Source: Hallerella sp964587155 (lineage in GTDB: Bacteria > Fibrobacterota > Fibrobacteria > Fibrobacterales > Fibrobacteraceae). Taken from it: a stretch of 64,000 nt of DNA. The position numbers were made by a program, and so were the translations under genes. Below, one piece after another: positions 39,760 to 49,084 of the stretch (position 1 is its first letter; every line of letters begins with the position of its first letter). Location of the stretch: NCBI GenBank assembly GCA_964587155.1, contig CAZPKF010000005.1, forward strand, positions 1 through 64,000, in the 5' to 3' direction. Below the pieces are notes generated by a model, which was not told where the DNA came from, ran no database searches, and saw only the letters and a program-made list of their open reading frames with translations.

Positions 39760-39878
39760 ATTTCAAATTTAACTCGTTTTTTCTGTCAAAAATGACAATT
39801 TCCTCCAAATCTGATTTTTTTTCGCTCCGTTTAAGAACGTTCTCAAATTCAAGGAAAACTTTATCTATATTGGGATAT

Positions 39879-40718
39879 GTGAAAAAATACGCCGACATTT
39901 TTCAATACACGCATTTCCGGAAATTCCTTGGCGAATACCAAAGCGCGCGCGCCGCTGTAGAGCCCGACTTCAGCCGGACAGAAATATGCAACCGCCTAGG
40001 GCTTCCGAAAACCCGCAGCTACTTTGCCGACGTCCTCCGCGGAAAAAAAGTTTCTCCCCGCATGGTCCGGAAATTTGTCGAAGTTTTGGAACTTGACCGC
40101 AAAGAAGCCCGCTATTTTGAACTTCTTGTCAAATGGGATCAGGCAAAATCGGATGCCGACCGCAAAAGTGCGATGGAAGAACTTTTGCACCTGAATCCGC
40201 AACCACAGACCATTCTCCATTCCGATTCTTACGAATATTACGCCGAATGGTATCACAGCGCCGTATTCGCCGCATTAGACGTTTTGGATGTCGACGATAA
40301 TCTTTCTCTCCTCGTCAAACGGCTTTCGCCGAAAGTTTCTATCGGGAAACTGACTGAATCCATCGCCTTGCTGCAAAGACTTGGACTTATCCGAAAAAAC
40401 GAAAACGGCTTTTGGAAGCCGACCAAAGATTCCGTTTCGAGCGGGCCATACAACAACGAGGAACTCGTCCGCGAATACCAATTGCAATGTTTTGAACTTT
40501 CCAAAAAAGCGCTGCTCCATCCCGGGAAAAATCCTCACGTGGCGAACACCTTTGTATTTAGCCTTTCAAAAGAAGCTTATAAAAAATTGGAAGCCGAATT
40601 GCAGATGTTCAAATCCCGCGCAAGAAGGATTATCGCCGAAGACAAGGAAAAGGCAGACAGCGTTTACCACATGAACATCCATCTTTTCTCGAATCTCGAT
40701 GCGGAGGGCAAGTCATGA
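39879..40718 (+). CDS. TIGR02147-family protein (Fibrobacter-lineage paralogous regulator-like family)
   Basis: 279 residues from a GTG at 39879; a long in-frame extension to 38985 overlaps sbcD and is spurious. The N-terminus (IFQYTHFRKFLGEY, then SRTEICNRLGLPKTRSYFADVLRGKK) resembles a helix-turn-helix, and YFELLVKWDQAK with the YYAEWYHSAVFAALDV segment is typical of TIGR02147. Members are many in Fibrobacter and are usually next to secreted or lipoprotein genes. This one overlaps the LamG lipoprotein gene start by four bases (ATGA), so the two are coupled. The family's function is unproven; a regulatory role is inference. Confidence 0.88.
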   Translation: MKKYADIFQYTHFRKFLGEYQSARAAVEPDFSRTEICNRLGLPKTRSYFADVLRGKKVSPRMVRKFVEVLELDRKEARYFELLVKWDQAKSDADRKSAMEELLHLNPQPQTILHSDSYEYYAEWYHSAVFAALDVLDVDDNLSLLVKRLSPKVSIGKLTESIALLQRLGLIRKNENGFWKPTKDSVSSGPYNNEELVREYQLQCFELSKKALLHPGKNPHVANTFVFSLSKEAYKKLEAELQMFKSRARRIIAEDKEKADSVYHMNIHLFSNLDAEGKS

Positions 40719-42214
40719 AGATTTGGGCGAAACTTTTCATTGGGAGCGTTTGGGCGCTATCCGCCTGCAGCGAAACAGAACACGCCGGTGTTTTAAGCGA
40801 AACGGAATCCGGGAAGACTGTGGCGGGAATCGTTTTATCTCAAAAAGGAACACCAGCGGCAAAAACGTTTGTCTACGCCATCCATGCGCACCACATCGCC
40901 ATCGAAGATTCCATTTTGGCTTTCACTGTTTCTGACGAAGACGGTTTTTATCGTCTGCATGTTGAAAATGGTGACTACATTCTTTTGTATGAAAACGAAG
41001 ATTTACGTCAAATGGCGCGAACGTCTTTTTCAACAGAACAGGAGAAAAATTCAAACGATACGATTTTCTCCAAAGCGGTCACCCTATCGGACGTGGCAAA
41101 AATCAGTTTCGACATTTCTTCGCTTTCTTTAAAGGCTTTGGATACCATTTGCGTTGAAGGAACTCTTTTGTGTGTACCCATTTCCGCTGCAGATACGGAA
41201 TCCGGGATTTCTCCACTCAACGATCTTCCCGAATCCCAATATGAAAGCATTTCTATTTTCAGAAACGGCAAAAAGGAAACGCTTCCCGTCAATTGGAATT
41301 TTAAAAACGGAAAAGCCTACATGGCAAACGCCAACGCCGCCATCGCTTCAAAATTTGTCCTGAACCGAACTCTACCAGAATCTCTGCAGTACAAAATCCC
41401 ACTAGAAATTGATTCGATTCCCTTCCCCATTTGGCTTCCCGGAGGCGAAGAATCTCCTCTTCTGTTTGACCGCCAAGGATTTGCAATGCCCATTCAGAAA
41501 GTACATTCAAACGCAGATTCTTCGCTTTATTTTGCCCTCTTCCCCCGGTTGGATTTCAGTAAATCCACTTCGCAAACAATTTACCAGATGCCCATCGACA
41601 AAGGAGTTCCGTTCCAAGGAGCCGTCCGATTTGCACTCCATTGGGATTCTCTAAACACAAACGGTATTTGGGCTCAAGCGAAAAAATTTTCCGCGGGCGA
41701 TTTTCCTGACACCGTTTCTGGAATTCCTCTCTTTTCAAAAGGGAACACGGCGTTGTCTTTTTGGTTGAAATTGGAAAAAGACGCTTTTGGAAATAATACC
41801 GACATCGCCATATTTACAGCAATGCGGGATTCCGTCGGATTTTCCATCCGTCAAACACCATTAAATCAGCACCAATCCATTGGAATCAAATTATTCGTAG
41901 ATGCCGACTCAACAGTCATCTCGGACACAACCATCTACGGTTCTGCCAAAATTCTCGATGGCAAATGGCATCAAATGGCAATGCTCATTCGCGGACAACA
42001 TATCAGCGTCCTGTTGGATGGAAACGTTTTACACGACACCGATTTTGAACTTTCGAACGGTTTTGGCGATTTGGATACATTTATCCTCGGAGATTCCCGT
42101 TTGAACGGAATTCTAGACGAATTCAAACTTTACGACGGTTCTCAAGATACACTCTTTTTAAAAGCCGTTTACGAATTGGAACGCCCGGATCAGATTCCGT
42201 TCACAAGATTTTGA
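40715..42214 (+). CDS. LamG-domain lipoprotein partnered with TIGR02147
   Basis: 499 residues. A lipoprotein signal ends at LSAC. A carboxypeptidase-regulatory-like beta domain follows (about 35-100; VAGIVLSQKGTPAAKT). The middle is unassigned, and a LamG/concanavalin-like domain occupies about 345-495 (ALSFWLKLEK, GKWHQMAMLIRGQHISVLLDG, LNGILDEFKLYDGS). LamG domains bind glycans or proteins, so surface attachment to plant polysaccharide is possible. The paralogous two-gene unit is recurrent in Fibrobacter as far as I recall. Confidence 0.85.
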   Translation: MKIWAKLFIGSVWALSACSETEHAGVLSETESGKTVAGIVLSQKGTPAAKTFVYAIHAHHIAIEDSILAFTVSDEDGFYRLHVENGDYILLYENEDLRQMARTSFSTEQEKNSNDTIFSKAVTLSDVAKISFDISSLSLKALDTICVEGTLLCVPISAADTESGISPLNDLPESQYESISIFRNGKKETLPVNWNFKNGKAYMANANAAIASKFVLNRTLPESLQYKIPLEIDSIPFPIWLPGGEESPLLFDRQGFAMPIQKVHSNADSSLYFALFPRLDFSKSTSQTIYQMPIDKGVPFQGAVRFALHWDSLNTNGIWAQAKKFSAGDFPDTVSGIPLFSKGNTALSFWLKLEKDAFGNNTDIAIFTAMRDSVGFSIRQTPLNQHQSIGIKLFVDADSTVISDTTIYGSAKILDGKWHQMAMLIRGQHISVLLDGNVLHDTDFELSNGFGDLDTFILGDSRLNGILDEFKLYDGSQDTLFLKAVYELERPDQIPFTRF

Positions 42215-42336
42215 CAAGATTTTGTGAAAACAAAAGGAAAATTTCTCGTCGGCGTTTTCTGGATTCCTTCGCCATTTTCAAACCTCTTTTCCAAAATGGT
42301 CGAACGCGCTCCGTTTTCACTTCCTATTTTTGAAAC

Positions 42337-43119
42337 ATGGACAATCTTTTCTCTGCAGAGCGCCCATTTGCCGAATGGGAAATTCAAGGATTTGATGGGC
42401 AACCGGCATTTCTGTTTCCTGAACTCGAAAGTACACACCGCTACAGCAAAGAACACCTGCAAAACCTTTCCGCCGGGGACATCATCGTCGCCGATTTCCA
42501 AACCTGCGGACGCGGCAGACACGACCGAATTTGGATTTCGCCTCAAGGGAAAAACCTTTACTTCAACATTCTGTATCCGCTCAAAGGATTTCAAATCCGC
42601 GAATACCCACAACTGATGCAGATCACGGCGATTTCCCTTTCACAATTATTTCACCGGATAGGCGTAGATTCCAGCGTCAAATGGCCGAACGACATTTTAT
42701 TTGAAAAGAAAAAACTTTGTGGAATGGTTTCCGAAATTCTTTGCAAAGAAAATCAAAAACTGCTCACGGTTGGCATCGGAATTGATGTTAACGCCGACGA
42801 GGCTGATTTTCAAAACATTGAAAAGCCTGTCACCAGTTTAAAAATTTGCTTAAGAAAAAAACTGAACCGAGAAATCCTGCTTCGGCAAATTGTCGAATCT
42901 TTGAAAAATGCGCTAGAAACCACATTGCGTTGCGGAATCACTCCTTGGATCGAAGAATGGCGCAAAATGGATAAATTCTTAGGGCATCCGGCAAAAATCG
43001 TCGATGGTGGAGAATCCATAGAAGGAACCATTCTCGACATCAATGACGACGGAAGCCTCTTATTTTGTACAAAATCGGGGAATCTTCTTTCTCGATACAC
43101 GGGCGATTTGGAAATATGA
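42337..43119 (+). CDS. birA: Biotin--[acetyl-CoA carboxylase] ligase
   Basis: 260 residues. The catalytic domain is complete: the S-T-H motif (ELESTHRYSKEH), biotinyl-AMP loop CGRGRHDRIW, KWPNDILFEKKKLCGM and IGIDVN. There is no N-terminal helix-turn-helix, so this is a monofunctional ligase without the repressor role of E. coli BirA. The C-terminal SH3-like domain (GTILDINDDGSLLF) is present. No clear ribosome site precedes the ATG. Confidence 0.93.
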   Translation: MDNLFSAERPFAEWEIQGFDGQPAFLFPELESTHRYSKEHLQNLSAGDIIVADFQTCGRGRHDRIWISPQGKNLYFNILYPLKGFQIREYPQLMQITAISLSQLFHRIGVDSSVKWPNDILFEKKKLCGMVSEILCKENQKLLTVGIGIDVNADEADFQNIEKPVTSLKICLRKKLNREILLRQIVESLKNALETTLRCGITPWIEEWRKMDKFLGHPAKIVDGGESIEGTILDINDDGSLLFCTKSGNLLSRYTGDLEI

Positions 43120-43131
43120 CTTTTCCTTTCC

Positions 43132-43329
43132 TCATTCGCCCTGTTTACGTTTAAAATAAAAGCTCCCCGCCAACGATGCAGCCAAAAGGACAGCCAAAAC
43201 GGTCAACGCCTTGTCTGCAAATTCTTCAGAAAGAAATCCAAATTCAGCACCCAAAACATTCATCAGGCTTAGCGCGGCTATCCAGCACGCTGTCCGTTGA
43301 CACACTTTGCGTTTATCATCCGAGCGCAT
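43132..43329 (-). CDS. Small two-helix membrane protein at the end of the menaquinone cluster
   Basis: 65 residues with two hydrophobic segments (about 13-30 and 40-58) and a basic tail. The start overlaps the prenyltransferase stop by 14 bases, suggesting coupling in the same operon. There is no family match by eye. It could be a small auxiliary subunit or an uncharacterised membrane peptide. Confidence 0.6.
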   Translation of the reverse strand: MRSDDKRKVCQRTACWIAALSLMNVLGAEFGFLSEEFADKALTVLAVLLAASLAGSFYFKRKQGE

Positions 43330-44215
43330 CGACCGAGCCTCCTAAAAAAATCCAAACGACAAGACCAACCATCACCAGAACGCTCACTCCAACATTCGCC
43401 AAAAAGAAATCCCGGTTCATCGCATCGAGCGAGTCCGATTTTCGAAACAGATGAATATAAACGATTGCGGCAGCCATCAAGGCGAAAACACTCCACCAAG
43501 CGATTCCCATTTGCCAATAAATTCCAAAAACAACACACAAAAGGAGCATAGCCAAATGACTTCCCAAAGCGATTTTCAAAGCCGTTTTACGGCCAAATCG
43601 AGCGGGCACAGAATGCAATCCGGATTGTTTGTCGATTTCTTCATCTTGCGTTGCATAGATGATGTCAAAACCACCCATCCAAAGCGTCAAAATCAACATC
43701 AAAAAAATCGGGAACACAGCAAACTCACCCCGAACAGCAATCCACGCGCCCAAAGGACTCATTCCAATGGCAAAGCCCAAATACCAATGACAAAGCCAAG
43801 AAAAGCGTTTCCAATAAGAGTAAAACGCAAGTGCGCAAAGAACCGGAAAGGCACAAATCCCCGCAAGCGGATTCAATAGCCAAGCGAACGCACAAAAAAG
43901 AACCGCATTGATGGCGATAAAAACGGCAACGGACTTTTTTGAAAGCTTTCCTGTTACCAGATGGCGTTTCGCCGTCCGCGGATTTTCGGCGTCGAACTTG
44001 GCGTCGACAAGGCGATTGAACGACATGGAACTGTTCCGCGCCGCCACCATGCATCCGACAATCAGCAGCACGAGTTTTGCGATTTCCCAAGCATCCATGC
44101 CGCGGAATCCGTCCGCAGCCACCCACATAGACCCCAGCGCAAACGGCATGGCGAAAAGCGAGTGGCTGAACCGCACCAAATGCCCGTATTCGACTATTTT
44201 AGAAAGAGTCCGCAT
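43316..44215 (-). CDS. ubiA: UbiA-family polyprenyltransferase, likely late menaquinone step (MqnP-like)
   Basis: 299 residues from the ATG at 44215 with GGGGGAA upstream; the frame to 44278 is unsupported. About eight membrane helices. The first Asp-rich motif is NRLVDAKFD (NxxxDxxxD type) and the second is DEEIDKQSG. It transfers a polyprenyl chain to an aromatic acid. Grouped with UbiX and MenG, it matches the set used after MqnD in the futalosine route (MqnP, MqnM/UbiX-type, MenG) or a ubiquinone-like branch. Fibrobacter makes menaquinone, so the former is favoured. Confidence 0.9.
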   Translation of the reverse strand: MRTLSKIVEYGHLVRFSHSLFAMPFALGSMWVAADGFRGMDAWEIAKLVLLIVGCMVAARNSSMSFNRLVDAKFDAENPRTAKRHLVTGKLSKKSVAVFIAINAVLFCAFAWLLNPLAGICAFPVLCALAFYSYWKRFSWLCHWYLGFAIGMSPLGAWIAVRGEFAVFPIFLMLILTLWMGGFDIIYATQDEEIDKQSGLHSVPARFGRKTALKIALGSHLAMLLLCVVFGIYWQMGIAWWSVFALMAAAIVYIHLFRKSDSLDAMNRDFFLANVGVSVLVMVGLVVWIFLGGSVDALG

Positions 44216-44762
44216 GATTCCCCCATTCCGGAACAATGCCGTTTGGAACGCCCAGATGACAAAGAATTTTCGCCACAACGGAATCCACTAGATTTTCAAT
44301 GGATTGGGGATGGGCGTAAAATCCCGGACTAGCGGGAACAACAATCGCTCCGGCCAACGTCAATTGTTCCATATTTTTCAAATGAATGAAAGAATAAGGC
44401 GTTTCCCGCGGAACAATGACCAGTGGACGCTTTTCCTTTAAAGAAACATCTGCCGCCCGAACCAACAAATTGTCGGCAATTCCATTAGCCATTTTACCCA
44501 AAGTTCCCATGGAGCATGGGACTACGGCCATTCCCGCATACGGAGAACTTCCACTTGCGCAAGGCGCAAAGAAGTCGTCCACATTCCAAACAGCATCCGC
44601 GGCAGCAAGCATTTGCGACTGGCCTTCAAAATCCACGACGGATTTTCCAGCCAAAGTTTCTATCAACTCGACAGTATGCCCCAAGCGGTGCAGGTGATAC
44701 AGTGTCCGCGCCGCATAAATCGCCCCAGAAGCCCCGGTGACACCCAACAAAAACCGACTCAT
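44199..44762 (-). CDS. ubiX: UbiX-type flavin prenyltransferase
   Basis: 187 residues from the ATG at 44762, which overlaps the menG stop by four bases. The Rossmann-like FMN site starts GVTGASGAIYAART, and SMGTLGKMANGIADNLLVRAADV with PLVIVPRETPYS carries the conserved Ser, Glu and Arg. It makes prenyl-FMN, the cofactor for UbiD-type decarboxylases. No UbiD gene is in the window. It is co-transcribed with menG and the prenyltransferase. Confidence 0.95.
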   Translation of the reverse strand: MSRFLLGVTGASGAIYAARTLYHLHRLGHTVELIETLAGKSVVDFEGQSQMLAAADAVWNVDDFFAPCASGSSPYAGMAVVPCSMGTLGKMANGIADNLLVRAADVSLKEKRPLVIVPRETPYSFIHLKNMEQLTLAGAIVVPASPGFYAHPQSIENLVDSVVAKILCHLGVPNGIVPEWGNHADSF

Positions 44763-45448
44763 GCACAAGCCTTTTTTTGCAGCAGAACCCGGTAAGCAAC
44801 GCCAAAGAAACAAGGTTTGACCGACACGACCGAAAATCCGCAGCGTTCCGCCAGGGCAGAAAAATCCGCCACAGGCAAAAAACGGAGAACGGAATTCACC
44901 AAGTATTCATACGCAGAACGTTTTCCGCTGAAGAAAGCCCCGACAACCGGGATAAAAAGCGGAGCCAATTTTTGATAGAAGAACGTATTGAACGCATTCC
45001 GCGGCGAAAAAAATTCAAGAATCATCAAATATCCGCCGTTTGCCAAAATGCGACAGGATTCGCGCAATCCGGCTTCTGCATCCGGCAAATTCCGCATTCC
45101 AAAGCCGTTCAAAACAACATCAAACGATTCATCGGAAAACGGCATCTGCATGGCGTCGAGCTGCACAGGCATTGCCGACGTTTTCTTTCCCTTGGAATGC
45201 TTCAACATGCCAAACGAAAAATCGCCGAGAATCGCCTTTTCCGGCACTCCCACGATACGTTCGTATTCTACGGCAAAATCCCCGGTTCCTCCGCAAAGGT
45301 CCAAAAGCCGTTTCCCCGGACGAAGCCGTTTCAGTTCCCGGCAACAGGCTTTTCGCCAAAAGATATCTTGAAAGCAGCTCAACGCATGATTCAAAAAGTC
45401 ATAGCTTTTGGAAATGTCGTCGAACATTTTTCGCACCGGAGAAATCAT
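44759..45448 (-). CDS. menG: Demethylmenaquinone methyltransferase
   Basis: 229 residues. Class I SAM methyltransferase of the UbiE/MenG type: MFDDISKSYDFLNHALS at the N-terminus, LLDLCGGTGDFA as the SAM loop, DVVLNGFGMRNLPD and GGYLMILEFFSPR. It adds the final methyl of menaquinone. It is the first gene of a four-gene operon with overlapping starts and stops, and its own start is 47 bases beyond the CotH gene's stop. Confidence 0.95.
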   Translation of the reverse strand: MISPVRKMFDDISKSYDFLNHALSCFQDIFWRKACCRELKRLRPGKRLLDLCGGTGDFAVEYERIVGVPEKAILGDFSFGMLKHSKGKKTSAMPVQLDAMQMPFSDESFDVVLNGFGMRNLPDAEAGLRESCRILANGGYLMILEFFSPRNAFNTFFYQKLAPLFIPVVGAFFSGKRSAYEYLVNSVLRFLPVADFSALAERCGFSVVSVKPCFFGVAYRVLLQKKACA

Positions 45449-45495
45449 GCTCCGAATCTAGAAAATTTTTGCCGGGATTTCGAAAACGGATCCGC

Positions 45496-47916
45496 TTATT
45501 CGAATATTGCCGAGAAAACGTCCCCGTTTGATGGATTCACGATGCGGGGATTTTCCATTGAACCATCTTCCCAGCGGACGAATTTCGCCGTTCCCAGGGG
45601 AATCGCTTCCAGTTCCATAGCGTTTCCACCGAAAAACGTTCCCGTATAAGTTTCCGTATTCGGCAACAAGGCACCTTCCATTTTCACGTAACCTTCGCCA
45701 GCCGCCGCAATCGTCACCTGGACTTTTCCCGAAATTTCGAATTCCTCTTCGTATTCTTTCCAAACGACCGCATCGCGGTCTTGCGCCCACGCTTTAAGGC
45801 AAGAACCGGATTTGCTGAATTTTCCCCCACAAGAATTTGTGTACCAACGATCGAGTTGTTTGAACTTTTCCAAATCGCGGGTCATTTCGTCCGCATCGAG
45901 AGTGGCAGCCATCGCATCGACAATTTCCGTTACTTTATCGGCGTTCAGATAATTTTGAAGCATCACGGCAGAGCGATTGATGAACAACCGTTTGAAATCC
46001 GGATTTTTAATCAACTTGACGTAAAACGTATGGAAGCATTCCTCGTTCGCTTTCTGATAACAGCCGCCCGAAGAGACTCCACCCTGCCGAATCCAGTCAA
46101 ACATATTCGTACTTTCGCCAAAACCGTTGACAGACCAAGTCCAGTCGTAACCGTGGTCTAGATCGTAAACCATGAACTTCCATTTTCTGCCGGGACTTCT
46201 CCAAGCGCGGACATTATTGTTTGGCCAGTCTCCATTGTGGGAATAAATTTCCATCGCCATGTAATCGGCAAAGTTCGCCAAATCCATTGAACTTTTAACA
46301 AGTTCATAGTCGGTATTGTTTTCTCCCGAAAAATCGTGCGATGCGACAAACGACAGCAGAGCCTTGTATTCGTCAACCGTCCCATTCGACGCAGTGACTG
46401 TGCGCCCCAAATGTTTCACCATATTCACCGATGAAGCCTCGATGCCGTAATTGGTTTCCACATAATTCTTGTTGAAACGCTCCCGCATATCGTGAATGCC
46501 CCAATACACGCCATTGTAAAAAACGACAACCTGACGACTGCGTTGATAATCGACCCCGCTCCCTTCGAGAATTGCGCCGCCCATGGCATCTTCGATATAA
46601 TCGCTCACGAAACGGTTTCCATTGTTTCGCAAATTGAACGCTTTGAACTTGCTGCTTTTATCTTTGCGCGTTTCGAACAACGGATATTTGAGCCAGCCGT
46701 CTTGGTATTCTTCGCGAATGACTATCGCTACGGACTTTTTATTTTCCATGCGGCTGTAATTCCCCATCAGCGAAATGCCGGCATCAATTTCCCAAGCCTT
46801 CTCTGTACTGGCGCTGCCATTTGCAAAATATTCCACGTGCACCGGATACTCCACGTCTTCGTAAAGCCCCGATGGGCAGGATTTCGGGTTCGAACAAGAA
46901 ACTTTCATATAGTGCTTTTCAAAAAATCCAGAATCCACGCTCACCGCCACCACGGGCATATTCACCGTTTCGTTTATGAAATACGTATTTGTCGCCATTT
47001 TTTGGGTGATGAGACCATCCTGGAATGTCGCACAGCGGACAATTGCATTCGATTTCAAAATCCGGGGATCCGTCATTTCTGGCGTAGAAACAGTGGGTTC
47101 GGAGCCGTCAAATGTGCAACGGACAGAAGCGTCTCCCTCTGCAACCGGAGGCGTCAACACTAAAGAATCTTTGTAAAAACCGCCGCCCTGTCCAAAAACG
47201 GGAACCGCCGAAAAGCCCTTGGAGCCTTGACTTTCTGAATTGTCCGCTTCCGGAGTCGGCTTCGCAAAATACATCCACCCCGCAGAAGTCTTTCCCCAGC
47301 TGATTCCAGACGCCAACGCCGGATAAGACGCCGAATCCAAAATACCGCAATTTTCCCCAATCAAATAAACGTTCCCCCCTTCGTCTTCGAGTTTCCAGTT
47401 CGTATGCGTCCGAAAATGCAATTGTTCCACATCTTCTGCCGAAAGGGGAGTGGGCAAATCGCGTTTTGAAGCAAAGACAATGCGATATCCTTTTGCCGGA
47501 ACAGTGTCTTGTCCAAAAACCCATTTGCGCGGACGGGACGTTTTTTCCACCAACGCATAACCGTCGAGAGCCACCGGTTCAGAGCTGGAATTGTAAAGTT
47601 CCACCCAACCGGGATCTTTTCCCAGGTCATCCTTCCAGTTCAAATTACCCGGCATAATTTCGTTAATCGTCACAGCGGATTTGCCGACAAAATGCGGAGA
47701 GCAAACTTCTTCGCTGCTAGAACTTTTCGCTTCCGAACTAGAACTAACAAAAACGAAAACGGCGGAAGAACTCGACGATTCCACCAAATTCAAAGTGTCC
47801 TTTTCCATTGCCGCAGAAGAACGCTCTATTTCATCATCAACGAGCGAGGGATCGTCTGAACATGCCATCAAAAAGAGCACTGCCAAAGACAGGGCTGTCA
47901 ACAGGTATGGTTTCAT
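45496..47916 (-). CDS. CotH-kinase lipoprotein with lamin-tail domain
   Basis: 806 residues from the ATG at 47916 (GGAGA upstream). The lipoprotein signal ends at LFLMAC. Two serine-rich stretches (about 45-75) are Fibrobacter-style linkers. A lamin-tail domain follows (about 85-200; VTINEIMPGNLNWKDD, GWVELYNSSSEPV), then a chitobiase/FN3-like beta domain (PVAEGDASVRCTFDGSEP), then a CotH kinase domain (about 370-700; VVFYNGVYWGIHDMRERF and KWKFMVYDLDHGYD, with the metal Asp). The C-terminus carries a beta domain with NPSNGDVFSAIF. CotH kinases phosphorylate secreted proteins; its target is unknown. Confidence 0.9.
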   Translation of the reverse strand: MKPYLLTALSLAVLFLMACSDDPSLVDDEIERSSAAMEKDTLNLVESSSSSAVFVFVSSSSEAKSSSSEEVCSPHFVGKSAVTINEIMPGNLNWKDDLGKDPGWVELYNSSSEPVALDGYALVEKTSRPRKWVFGQDTVPAKGYRIVFASKRDLPTPLSAEDVEQLHFRTHTNWKLEDEGGNVYLIGENCGILDSASYPALASGISWGKTSAGWMYFAKPTPEADNSESQGSKGFSAVPVFGQGGGFYKDSLVLTPPVAEGDASVRCTFDGSEPTVSTPEMTDPRILKSNAIVRCATFQDGLITQKMATNTYFINETVNMPVVAVSVDSGFFEKHYMKVSCSNPKSCPSGLYEDVEYPVHVEYFANGSASTEKAWEIDAGISLMGNYSRMENKKSVAIVIREEYQDGWLKYPLFETRKDKSSKFKAFNLRNNGNRFVSDYIEDAMGGAILEGSGVDYQRSRQVVVFYNGVYWGIHDMRERFNKNYVETNYGIEASSVNMVKHLGRTVTASNGTVDEYKALLSFVASHDFSGENNTDYELVKSSMDLANFADYMAMEIYSHNGDWPNNNVRAWRSPGRKWKFMVYDLDHGYDWTWSVNGFGESTNMFDWIRQGGVSSGGCYQKANEECFHTFYVKLIKNPDFKRLFINRSAVMLQNYLNADKVTEIVDAMAATLDADEMTRDLEKFKQLDRWYTNSCGGKFSKSGSCLKAWAQDRDAVVWKEYEEEFEISGKVQVTIAAAGEGYVKMEGALLPNTETYTGTFFGGNAMELEAIPLGTAKFVRWEDGSMENPRIVNPSNGDVFSAIFE

Positions 47917-48030
47917 AATGTCTCCGAAGAGTCCCAACGAATCCCACTTGTAATCTAGCCGAAAATTCCCAACTGTGGATGTAATTTCGCGTTAAATTTT
48001 AGTTTACGGCAAAAATTCGTCTAAAGTCCC

Positions 48031-48059
48031 TTGACAATATTCATAGAAAGAATTAATTT
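48031..48059 (+). promoter_or_regulatory. Promoter of tRNA-Phe
   Basis: TTGACA at 48031-48036 and TAATTT at 48054-48059 are 17 bases apart and 14 bases before the tRNA 5' end, a strong sigma-70-type arrangement. Confidence 0.75.
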
Positions 48060-48073
48060 TGGCCTATCTAAGA

Positions 48074-48146
<73 letters not shown>

Positions 48147-48150
48147 TTTC

Positions 48151-48180
48151 AAAGGCTCTGGTTTTCCGGGGCCTTTGTTT
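48151..48180 (+). terminator. Hairpin between tRNA-Phe and tRNA-Ser
   Basis: AAAGGCTCTGG pairs with CCGGGGCCTTT through a TTTT loop and is followed by GTTTT. It looks like a terminator for tRNA-Phe, yet the next tRNA starts 4 bases on, leaving no room for a separate promoter. It may be a processing stem or a leaky terminator. Confidence 0.55.
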
Positions 48181-48183
48181 TGG

Positions 48184-48264
48184 GGAGGAATAGGCTAATT
48201 GGTAAGTCAGCGGTCTTGAAAACCGCCGCCGTCAGGCTTGGGGGTTCGAGTCCCTCTTCCTCCG
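48184..48264 (+). tRNA. tRNA-Ser (UGA)
   Basis: 81 bases. Acceptor GGAGGAA/TTCCTCC pairs fully with discriminator G. Anticodon stem GCGGT/ACCGC encloses CTTGAAA, anticodon TGA reading UCA. The variable arm is short (GCC/GGC, about 13 bases). No CCA encoded. It ends one base from the convergent comF stop. Confidence 0.93.
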
Positions 48265-48975
48265 TTAAACTTCCCATTCCATGGAAGTGTCCGCAGCAAA
48301 ATCCACTTTTGCGTTTGCACTTTCTTCATAAAGAAGCGTGCACACTTTTGCCGCTCCCCCTAAATTTTCTTTTTCCAGAGCATACAGGCAGGCCGAAGTC
48401 GTTGCCCCCGTCGTAAAAACATCGTCGACAACAACCGGAACATACCCGGGCGGCCAGCAGATTCCCTTTTTGAAAGCAAAAGCGCCCGCGACATTGTTCG
48501 CTCGCCCCGCCCGAGAGAGCGCCGTCTGAGAAATCCGGAATGTCTTTCGCGACAGAGCCCGAATCATTTTGCCGCCCAATTTTGCCGACACCGCCAGCGA
48601 AAGGCTTTCCGCCTGATTGTATCCCCGTTCGCGAAGACGCGCGGAATGCAACGGCACCGGGATGAACGCCAAGCGCCTTCCCCAATCCCGCAAGACATCA
48701 AACGTGGCCGTTTCCCGCAAAGCTTGAGCCGCCAAATAACCGGCAAGTCCAGGCATGTTGCCGTATTTCAAACCGTGGACAAGCGATTTTGTCAAAGGAG
48801 TCATCGGATACAGACAAAGCGTGTCTGGATTGGGCCGCCGGGGATTTTTCGCCAAACGTGAAAGTTCCTGTTTGCAATCCGGACAAAGCCAAGGGTCTAA
48901 AACCAGGCCGCGGCGATGGCACGCCAAGCATTCACTCCCGAAGAAAAATCGGGACAATCCATTCAAAACAGACAT
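48265..48975 (-). CDS. comF: ComF-family phosphoribosyltransferase-like protein
   Basis: 236 residues. An N-terminal zinc ribbon (CLACHR and CPDCK) precedes a phosphoribosyltransferase domain with VPLHSARLRERGYNQAESL and the PRPP loop VPVVVDDVFTTGATTS. Family members include ComFC/GntX; in competent bacteria ComF is needed for DNA uptake, but many hosts lack known competence. It is monocistronic. Confidence 0.93.
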   Translation of the reverse strand: MSVLNGLSRFFFGSECLACHRRGLVLDPWLCPDCKQELSRLAKNPRRPNPDTLCLYPMTPLTKSLVHGLKYGNMPGLAGYLAAQALRETATFDVLRDWGRRLAFIPVPLHSARLRERGYNQAESLSLAVSAKLGGKMIRALSRKTFRISQTALSRAGRANNVAGAFAFKKGICWPPGYVPVVVDDVFTTGATTSACLYALEKENLGGAAKVCTLLYEESANAKVDFAADTSMEWEV

Positions 48976-49084
48976 ATTTCCTCACATATTTTCCCTGTAC
49001 AACGCTTTTTTTGGGAAAAACATACCCTCCTTTTCGAATTGCCGGATAAAAACTTCCAGGCGAAAAATTCAACGTAAATTCTAC

